A stretch of 27,908 nt of DNA from JAVKSL01 sp039583695 (GTDB lineage: Bacteria > Actinomycetota > Acidimicrobiia > Acidimicrobiales > JAJPHD01): contig JAVKSL010000035.1 of NCBI GenBank assembly GCA_039583695.1, forward strand, positions 1 through 27,908, in the 5' to 3' direction. The number at the start of each line of letters is the position of its first letter. Positions within the stretch are counted from its first letter, which is position 1. The notes beneath the pieces were generated by a model. It was given only the letters and a program-made list of their open reading frames with translations. It was not told where the DNA came from and searched no databases. Of the stretch, positions 23,165 through 27,908 are shown one piece after another. Position numbers and translations under genes: made by a program.

Positions 23165-23359
23165 CTATTTGGCTACCCGGCGGTTGAGCGCCAGGTCTTG
23201 CGCGATGGTGCGAGCCAGGACAGCCTCACCGGGGGAGTTGCCGCGGCCGACGTATTGCCACTCGCCGACGATCAGCACCGCTGTCTGGTTGCAGTCGGCG
23301 CCCGGGCTGCTATGGCGCACCCGTTTAGCGAGGGTCACCCCTCCCACGTGCAAGGACAT
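23165..23359 (-). CDS. Small unknown protein upstream of the excisionase gene
   Basis: The frame gives a 64-residue protein from ATG at 23359 (MSLHVGGVTLAKRVRHSSPG..., then VGEWQYVGRGNSPGEAVLARTIAQDL). Codon third positions are strongly G/C, as in real genes here. It ends 70 bp before the excisionase start on the same strand, suggesting one transcript. The frame is open further upstream to 23467, through the 19-bp repeats, but that part is less gene-like. No family is recognised; a role in element regulation is possible but not shown. Confidence 0.55.
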   Translation of the reverse strand: MSLHVGGVTLAKRVRHSSPGADCNQTAVLIVGEWQYVGRGNSPGEAVLARTIAQDLALNRRVAK

Positions 23360-23434
23360 GGCACTATTGTGAAACACCGGCGCCCGAACAGGACTCTTGT
23401 CTGGTACTGCTATCAGAACACCTAGATGCCCACC

Positions 23435-23472
23435 AGAACAGCGCCCATCTATGAGAACAGCGCCCATCTATG
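23435..23472. repeat. Tandem 19-bp repeat, pair 1
   Basis: Two exact 19-bp units AGAACAGCGCCCATCTATG at 23435-23453 and 23454-23472, each with internal dyad AGA-3-GCGC-3-TCT. They are followed by AGAGATCTTTGG, as in pair 2. The pair lies 76-113 bp upstream of the start of the small gene that leads to the excisionase, so it could be an operator or binding array. Degenerate copies flank it. Confidence 0.9.
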
Positions 23473-23548
23473 AGAGATCTTTGGACCGAACGGGGCCTCT
23501 ACGCCCCTGAGCTGGGAATACTGAGCCACACTTAGTGAAGGGGCTCCA

Positions 23549-23570
23549 ATGGCCACCAGATCAGTGCCGC
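23549..23570. repeat. Degenerate copy of the repeat block
   Basis: The stretch with CCACCAGATCAGTGCC matches the CCACCAGAACAGCGCC junction of the tandem units with a few changes. It suggests the array once had more copies. Confidence 0.4.
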
Positions 23571-23606
23571 CGTAACTGGGCCATAGTCATGGATCGTAGA
23601 ACCACC

Positions 23607-23644
23607 AGAACAGCGCCCATCCATGAGAACAACGCCCATCTATG
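23607..23644. repeat. Tandem 19-bp repeat, pair 2
   Basis: Two near-exact units at 23607-23625 (one difference) and 23626-23644 (one difference), preceded by ACCACC and followed by AAAACTCTTTGG, so about 50 bp are shared with pair 1. On the minus strand the last unit supplies the TAG stop of the unknown gene 23640-23936. Confidence 0.9.
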
Positions 23645-23936
23645 AAAACTCTTTGGCCACAGGGCTCTTGGGCGAGCGCTCCAGGACCTGGCGAGCCCAG
23701 TGCCAGCGAGAACCAAGGCCCATGTCAGCCCAGGTGTTCAAGATCAGGTGATCCTCCTCGTCGGCTACCTCAGCCAGCCAGTTTGACAGGCTCGTAGCAA
23801 TGACCGGTGGACCACGCCAAGTAACCGCACGAGCCCACCACAGCGACGATGCTACTGACCGGATGGAGTCGAAATCGCACACCTGTTCCCATCCCGAAAA
23901 ACCCACTGCATATGTCCCCGGAAGACGACCTGACAT
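23640..23936 (-). CDS. Unknown Trp-rich small protein
   Basis: An open frame of 98 residues from ATG at 23936 (MSGRLPGTYAVGFSGWEQVC...). It has seven Trp residues, several in SLWWARAVTW and ADMGLGSRWHWARQVLERS, and acidic residues in NWLAEVADEEDHLIL. GC is lower than in core genes, as expected for acquired DNA. No domain was recognised. The stop codon lies in the 19-bp repeat block, and the gene is upstream of the small gene and the excisionase on the same strand. Coding status is probable, not certain. Confidence 0.45.
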   Translation of the reverse strand: MSGRLPGTYAVGFSGWEQVCDFDSIRSVASSLWWARAVTWRGPPVIATSLSNWLAEVADEEDHLILNTWADMGLGSRWHWARQVLERSPKSPVAKEFS

Positions 23937-24484
23937 AACGCGCGGCTCATGGCCGCGGTTCGAGGGTCGCCGAGTCTTGGGCTTGTCAGTGTGCGAGGGT
24001 TGGTGCCGTAACCGGTGGGTGTTCGATCGGCCGCCTCAGGTGAGACGGGTACTCTGCACGTACGGGGGGAGTTTGAGGCAGGACATGTGCCTCGTCGGCC
24101 AGTCACCCGCAAGTGGCGCCTTCGGTATCGGCGCGAGCTGCCGGTGATGGCTCGGGCGACCGCTGCTGTTCGGCGGTCGCTCTGACGGCCTTGCTAGCAG
24201 TTGTCATCCCCGGGGGACCACGCGCCGCTTCGACAACGTTGGCGCACACGATAGCGTTGAGTTCGTCGACCGCGGGGGAGAGCAGCTCGGGCCTGCTCGG
24301 TGACCCCTACCCAGCCAACCCGGGGGTCGCCCAGTCCCACCCCCGTGCCGCGACGAAGAACGCCAGCGCAGTTGCGCTCTCTCAGATCACTCCCACCCAT
24401 CGCTCAGCGCCGGACTCGCCGAGCCTGGGCGCAGCACTGACCGCGGCCCTGTCCGGCATGGATCCCTGACTGCGACTCGTTCAG
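23937..24484. other. Stretch without a confident gene
   Basis: About 550 bp between the unknown Trp-rich gene and the RES toxin. The only candidate is a possible exported peptide at 24113-24469, listed separately. No tRNA, hairpin terminator or att-like sequence was seen. Confidence 0.6.
24113..24469 (+). CDS. Possible short secreted protein (doubtful)
   Basis: A 118-residue frame from GTG at 24113, with a hydrophobic stretch AVALTALLAVVIPGGP followed by a Ser/Ala/Pro-rich tail. Codon third positions are mostly G/C, but this is common in any frame of GC-rich DNA. There is no ribosome site and no family match seen by eye. It would be convergent with the RES gene. Treat as a guess. Confidence 0.25.
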   Translation: MAPSVSARAAGDGSGDRCCSAVALTALLAVVIPGGPRAASTTLAHTIALSSSTAGESSSGLLGDPYPANPGVAQSHPRAATKNASAVALSQITPTHRSAPDSPSLGAALTAALSGMDP

Positions 24485-25015
24485 TCAGGTCCGCATGCCC
24501 CGGGGTACGGGTGGGACGTCGGTGATAATGGTCGGCGGCGGTTGGGGGATGCAGCCAGCCATCTCGCGGCTCGCCCGGAAGACGACAAGGTTGCGATGAA
24601 CCGGGCGAGCGGCGGAGGCGACCAGGATCCCCTGGTAGCCGGCCTGGTGAAGGTTCTCGCCGACGACCTGGCAGGCCGGCCACTGGCTGGCGGTCGGGAG
24701 CGGGGCCGGCAGGCCGGCGCGTCCAAGCCTTTCGTCACTGTCGAGCAGGGCAACGCGATCAAGTTGAACGCGCCATGGCCACAGGTCGCGGGGTAGCGCC
24801 CGGGCGGGCGGCAGGCCCGTTCCGGCCAGTGCTCGGAACCACTCCGCCCATGCAGTGTCGGGCTCGTCGGCGAAGTACCAGGCCCCGATGGCGCTGCCGC
24901 GCTGCCAGCGGCCGTCGGCTGGATGGGGTGGCTGGTAGAGGGGGTCCGCGCCGTGGGGGATATGGCGGACGAACACGGCGTCGACGGTCTCGTCGTCGAC
25001 ATCGAGCGAGGACAA
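24485..25015 (-). CDS. RES-domain toxin (NAD-degrading type)
   Basis: From TTG at 25015 the protein is 176 residues. It shows the RES-domain pattern: FVRHIPHGADPLYQ, then a GRW Arg36, Tyr47 in AWYFADEPDTAWAEW, Glu58, and a Ser in GILVASAARP before the terminal NLVVFR strand. In characterised RES toxins (MbcT of Mycobacterium tuberculosis, Res of Pseudomonas putida) these residues line the NAD-binding site and the enzyme destroys NAD. The start is two bases after the antitoxin stop, so the two are coupled as in other Xre-RES pairs; a GTG a few codons later is an alternative. It is convergent with the doubtful short ORF. Activity is inferred from family. Confidence 0.82.
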   Translation of the reverse strand: MSSLDVDDETVDAVFVRHIPHGADPLYQPPHPADGRWQRGSAIGAWYFADEPDTAWAEWFRALAGTGLPPARALPRDLWPWRVQLDRVALLDSDERLGRAGLPAPLPTASQWPACQVVGENLHQAGYQGILVASAARPVHRNLVVFRASREMAGCIPQPPPTIITDVPPVPRGMRT

Positions 25016-25016
25016 C

Positions 25017-25367
25017 CTACGAGACGGGCATGTCCTCGAGCGAGGCGATGAGCCGCGACACGGCGCGGTAGTCCCCGTTGCGGATGGCATCAACGGGGCG
25101 CCGGTCGTCCAGGCGGGCGATCGGCTTGAGGAGCCAAACCGGGATGTAGGCGGGCTCCATCACCTGCGCCAGCCGTTCGACCAGCGCCGCCAGCTGCAGG
25201 GCGCGGGTCGCGTGCTCACCCGACGGGACCCGTGTCCCGTTCAGCCAGCGACGTGAGCTGCTCGGATCGGCGCCCGTTGCCTCAGCCAGGTGCGTGGCGG
25301 TCAGGTTGCCGAGACGGGAGACGCGAACGACCTCCTCGGACAACGAGGTCTGAGCGACGGTGGTCAT
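25017..25367 (-). CDS. Xre/MbcA/ParS-type antitoxin
   Basis: This 116-residue protein has an N-terminal HTH (LTATHLAEATGADPSSSRRWLNG) and a C-terminal toxin-binding domain of the MbcA/ParS/Xre (DUF2384) type ending IARLDDRRPVDAIRNGDYRAVSRLIASLEDMP. The C-terminal end typically plugs the NAD pocket of the RES toxin. The gene precedes its toxin by two bases. It probably represses its own promoter through the HTH domain. The start ATG at 25367 fits the family; a weak GGGG lies ahead. Confidence 0.85.
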   Translation of the reverse strand: MTTVAQTSLSEEVVRVSRLGNLTATHLAEATGADPSSSRRWLNGTRVPSGEHATRALQLAALVERLAQVMEPAYIPVWLLKPIARLDDRRPVDAIRNGDYRAVSRLIASLEDMPVS

Positions 25368-25440
25368 GACCCCATGCTAGCGCGACTGGCCTGCAAAACA
25401 CCCGGCAAACGCCCGATACGCGTCGGTTACGAGAGGCCCG

Positions 25441-25786
25441 CTAGTCCATCCCCTCTTGACGATCCACCTGCGGAGACCCCGATCGGCGATTGACGCCCAC
25501 CTTCATCGCCTTAGGACGTTCGTTGAGCACGTCGGTGACGAGTGCCTTGAGGCCGGCTGCTCCGCCGCCGGCCTCGCTTGCGACCTCCTCTGGCTGGCGT
25601 TCCAGGCACAGTGCGGCGAAGAGCACCACGTGGAAGACCTCGGGGCGGCGCTTGGGTCTGTAGGTGACGTCGCGCTCGCCATCGGTACTGGCGTCCCGGA
25701 TGAGCCGGGCGGTTTCGTCCTCGCCGGTGGCCCGGGCGATGGCGTTGCCGGCTCTTGCTCATCTTGGCTCCGTCGGTGCCAAGATG
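25441..25786 (-). pseudogene. trpS: C-terminal remnant of tryptophanyl-tRNA synthetase, frameshifted
   Basis: The minus strand carries LGTDGAKMSKSR (the class I synthetase KMSKS loop at 25751-25765), then after an indel of one or two bases GNAIARATGEDETARLIRDAS, and VTYRPKRRPEVFHVVLFAALCLERQPEEVA, ALKALVTDVLNER. This is the KMSKS-to-C-terminus part of TrpRS. Nothing upstream of 25786 matches the rest of the enzyme, so it is a 5'-truncated, frameshifted fragment. The reading frame then runs into non-homologous sequence to a TAG at 25441. It presumably came from an element or neighbouring transfer and has no function as it stands. Assignment rests on motif order recognised by eye. Confidence 0.75.
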
Positions 25787-25789
25787 AGC
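25757..25789. repeat. Perfect 12-bp inverted repeat at the truncated end of the TrpRS remnant
   Basis: GCTCATCTTGGC (25757-25768) and GCCAAGATGAGC (25778-25789) are perfect reverse complements with a 9-base loop. It lies exactly where the synthetase homology begins; part of the KMSKS codons is in the left arm. No T-run follows, so it is not a standard terminator. It may mark a fold-back or template-switch rearrangement. Confidence 0.9.
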
Positions 25790-25937
25790 GGCGCTCGCCT
25801 GACAGGCGCGCGAACGAAGCTCCTCGACCGCTGAGGGCGCGGGCCCCGCTCTTTCTGGTACGGGTCAGGTTCGTACAAGAGGGCCCGCTCAACGGGTCAT
25901 ACAGTGAACCGAGAAGACCCAAAAGGAGGAGCGTCGG

Positions 25938-26384
25938 ATGCAAGTTGACCTATCTGCCGAGGGCTACCACAACGTGAACCCGTTCATCTTCGTGGATGGC
26001 GCTGAGGCGCTTATGGCCTTCCTTGTCAAGGTGTTTGATGGGGTGGAGACCGAGCGGCTCGTCCGGGGCGGTGGGAAGATCGGGCATGGCGAGGTCCGCA
26101 TCGGTGACTCGGTGGTGATGGTCAGCGACTCCACCGAAGATTTCCCTGCTCGACCTTGCGCCCACTACGTCTTCGTCGCCGACGTGGACGCCGTCTACGA
26201 GCGTGCGCTCGCCGCGGACGCCACCGCCGTGAGGGAGCCGGCCGACCGGTTCTACGGCAATCGTGAAGCTGGGGTGGTGGACGGCTGGGGCAACCTGTGG
26301 TGGATCGCCACCGTCATCGAGGTGGTTGCCGACCAGGAGATCGAGCGACGCTGGCAGGAGGTGCAGGATCAGAGCAGCGGATGA
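25938..26384 (+). CDS. VOC/glyoxalase superfamily protein (PhnB-like)
   Basis: The 148-residue protein is a VOC-fold member of the PhnB/YkgJ-like sort: NVNPFIFVDGAEALMAFLVKVFDGVETERLV, then HGEVRIGDSVVMVSDS, HYVFVADVDAVYERALAADATAVREPADRFYGNREAGVVDGWGNLWWIAT. Members of the family often bind a metal and act in dioxygenase, isomerase or drug-resistance reactions, but many have no known role. A very strong ribosome site (AAAGGAGGAG) precedes ATG 25938. Its 3' end overlaps the convergent AraC gene by 71 bases. Confidence 0.88.
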   Translation: MQVDLSAEGYHNVNPFIFVDGAEALMAFLVKVFDGVETERLVRGGGKIGHGEVRIGDSVVMVSDSTEDFPARPCAHYVFVADVDAVYERALAADATAVREPADRFYGNREAGVVDGWGNLWWIATVIEVVADQEIERRWQEVQDQSSG

Positions 26385-27183
26385 TCTGGCCGGGCGTCGC
26401 ATCGACCGCCCTACGCAGCTCTCTCGCCATGTGGGCCTGGTCATAGTAGCCGGCGCGCACCGCAAGGCCTGCCAGCGATCCCTCCCCTGCCTGGAGGGCA
26501 GCCAGGGTGGTGGAGAGGCGGATCAGTTGCCCGGCAGCCTTGGGGGTCAGGCCGGTGTGGCGACGGAACTGGCGGATGAAGTGTCGGTGGCTCCAGCCGA
26601 CCTCGGCCACGAGGTGGCCGATCGGCACCGCACCACAGCTCTGCCACAGCTGTTGCCAGGCCCACGCCACCCGTTCCTCGATCGCCGGCGCGGCGGCGAC
26701 CTGGTCCGCCAGGAGCCCTTCTACGAGGGCGAGCCTATGATCCCAGCCTGCATCCACGAGTTGGTCGACGAAGCGAGTGGCGCTGCGGGCCGGTAGGAGG
26801 GCGTCGAGTTCGACCCGGCGGTCGGCCAGCTCATCGAGGACCGGCCCGAAAAGGCGCGCCGCGCCGATGGGCTTCAGCTTCACGTCCACGCGGACAGCTG
26901 GCCCGACCGGGAAGACCATCGCCGCTGAGGTCGCTGGGCCGGCGACGAACGCCACTGGCGTTCCGGGGAAGCGCTCGGCGAGCTGGATCATGACCGTGAC
27001 AGTCGGGCTCGGCAGGATCGGCAGAGCCACCCTCCACCTCGTCTGCTCGAAGCCGACGAGGTCGCGTGCCAGAGGGGCCCGGATCGAGCCAGCCACCGGC
27101 CGCCTCCGCACCCGGTGGCCACCTACCCCCTCAGCCACTCCGGCCGTAGCCGCCGAGCCTGGTTCTGCGGACGTGTTCAACAC
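26314..27183 (-). CDS. AraC-family transcriptional regulator
   Basis: About 290 residues. The N-terminal half (LPILPSPTVTVMIQLAE and AFVAGPATSAAMVFPVGPAVRVDVKLKPIGAARLFG) is a DUF6597-like sensing domain. The C-terminal half has the two AraC helix-turn-helix motifs: PIGHLVAEVGWSHRHFIRQFRRHTGLTPKAAGQLIRLSTTLAAL and SLAGLAVRAGYYDQAHMARELRRAVDATPGQI. The start is uncertain: GTG at 27183 is offered, but GTG at 27189 or 27255 cannot be excluded. It converges with the VOC gene and may control it or an unseen neighbour upstream. Confidence 0.85.
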   Translation of the reverse strand: MLNTSAEPGSAATAGVAEGVGGHRVRRRPVAGSIRAPLARDLVGFEQTRWRVALPILPSPTVTVMIQLAERFPGTPVAFVAGPATSAAMVFPVGPAVRVDVKLKPIGAARLFGPVLDELADRRVELDALLPARSATRFVDQLVDAGWDHRLALVEGLLADQVAAAPAIEERVAWAWQQLWQSCGAVPIGHLVAEVGWSHRHFIRQFRRHTGLTPKAAGQLIRLSTTLAALQAGEGSLAGLAVRAGYYDQAHMARELRRAVDATPGQIIRCSDPAPPASVARSPGRQPPR

Positions 27184-27295
27184 TCCCACAGCATCGCACA
27201 GCCACCAAAGGCAGCAACGCTGAAGTGTCGCAATCAACGATCCACCAGCGGACACGTTTCGTCCACACCGAAGCTATCGGACCGTACCCTGGGAG

Positions 27296-27847
27296 GTGAT
27301 GGATCCCAAAGAAGTACTGCGCTGGGGTGGAGATGCCGACCTTGGAGCGCCGGCCGAGCTGATACGGCATCCGGCCCGCTCCGCCATGCTGCTGGGACCC
27401 CGGCTCCCCATGGGCGCCGGGCTGTTGCTGGGAGCCGCAGGGTCAGCTGCCCTCATTGGCCTCGGTTCCGGGAGCAGCTACTTGCGGTTCCTGCCCTTGC
27501 TGGTCGGCCTGGGGATCGGGATGGGCTTCCTCACCGCCGCGGTGGTGACCGCTGCGATCAGGGCAGTGTCAGCCGAGCGAGCCGGGCTTGCCAGCGGAGT
27601 CAACAACACCGCCCGCCAGGCGGCGGGAGGTCGACCCCTTATCGTCGCCTTCAGGGTTCCTGAGCAGCAGGCGAAATTGCTGTTGTTAGCGTTCCCACCC
27701 GAGGCGGTGCCTCCGGGCCGGATTCTCACCGTCGGAGGGCAACTTCGATCCTCCGAAGCTGTGATCACCGCGTTGCTTTTCGAGGACCAAGGGGCTGTCG
27801 TGTCGCAGGAATGGCGCAGGGTGCAAAATGAGGGTCTTCCGGTATGA
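27296..27847 (+). pseudogene. Chimeric fragment of an EmrB/QacA-type MFS transporter
   Basis: An open frame of 183 residues includes GPRLPMGAGLLLGAAGSAALIGL and LPLLVGLGIGMGFLTAAVVTAAIRAVSAERAGLASGVNNTARQAAG, which is about three membrane helices from the DHA2-type multidrug transporters (27392-27631). Its first 32 and last 70 residues do not look like this family, so an internal transporter piece has been joined to unrelated DNA. It cannot be a working transporter, which would need 14 helices. Whether the frame is expressed is unknown. Confidence 0.6.
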
Positions 27848-27908
27848 GTGTGGGTAAGCGGCGGGGTCTGGGCTGTGGTTCTGCCTGGTAGGGGGCTATA
27901 AGGTGGTC

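Larger units (their letters stand above)
21407..23936. mobile_element. Integrative element at tRNA-Leu (right border not visible)
   Basis: The tRNA end is followed by an intact tyrosine integrase, a convergent HTH excisionase-like gene and two small unknown genes with repeat blocks between them. No replication initiator, FtsK-like transfer gene or phage structural gene is present in the window, so the element is either small, decayed or continues beyond it. The right limit given is arbitrary; the following toxin-antitoxin pair, pseudogenes and regulator genes may also belong to it. Confidence 0.65.

Noticed and set aside
23435..23644. CRISPR array
   Set aside because: Units are directly adjacent in pairs without spacers of regular size, and no cas genes are present.

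Overview
The window is GC-rich bacterial chromosome, most likely from an actinobacterium and by inference the Acidimicrobiia or a related lineage. Support comes from the HemD/winged-helix fusion regulator, the DUF2505 protein, frequent GTG/TTG starts, split isobutyryl-CoA mutase subunits, and the rapZ-yvcK-gap-pgk-tpiA-secG order. No rRNA or species marker is present, so the taxonomy is an inference.

Positions 1-21350 are core chromosome. A FIST sensory protein (cut by the window edge) and a membrane fatty-acid desaturase lie on the minus strand, divergent from a LON-domain protein and a HemD-winged-helix regulator that has a 12-bp palindrome in its leader. A small Cys/His protein follows, then comM-dprA on the plus strand with overlapping ATGA. 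A tight minus-strand operon (plsY-like, degV, membrane protein with an alpha/beta-hydrolase-like domain, anti-sigma-type ATPase) is followed by a DUF2505 gene, a class III aminotransferase, and a MarR-icmA-icmB cluster. In the mutase large subunit the two substrate-specificity positions are Phe and Gln, as in isobutyryl-CoA mutase, not Tyr and Arg as in methylmalonyl-CoA mutase. After a rhodanese gene comes a nearly gap-free run, rapZ-yvcK-gap-pgk-tpiA-secG, which lacks the whiA gene that often sits after yvcK.

At 21351-21437 there is a tRNA-Leu(GAG), and from there the window becomes accessory DNA. A tyrosine integrase starts 94 bp after the tRNA, followed by a convergent excisionase-like HTH gene, two small unknown genes, and an unusual set of 19-bp repeats arranged as two tandem pairs. 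Further on are a RES/Xre toxin-antitoxin pair, a frameshifted C-terminal remnant of tryptophanyl-tRNA synthetase ending at a perfect 12-bp inverted repeat, a VOC-family gene convergent with an AraC-type regulator, and a chimeric fragment of an MFS drug transporter. No second copy of the tRNA 3' end was found, so the right border of the element is either outside the window or lost.

Short in-frame tandem repeats recur in otherwise conserved genes (FIST, dprA, membrane hydrolase, plsY), suggesting active slippage in this genome. The parts most deserving attention are the 19-bp repeat cluster next to the excisionase operon, the plsY-degV-hydrolase-kinase operon, and the mutase cluster.
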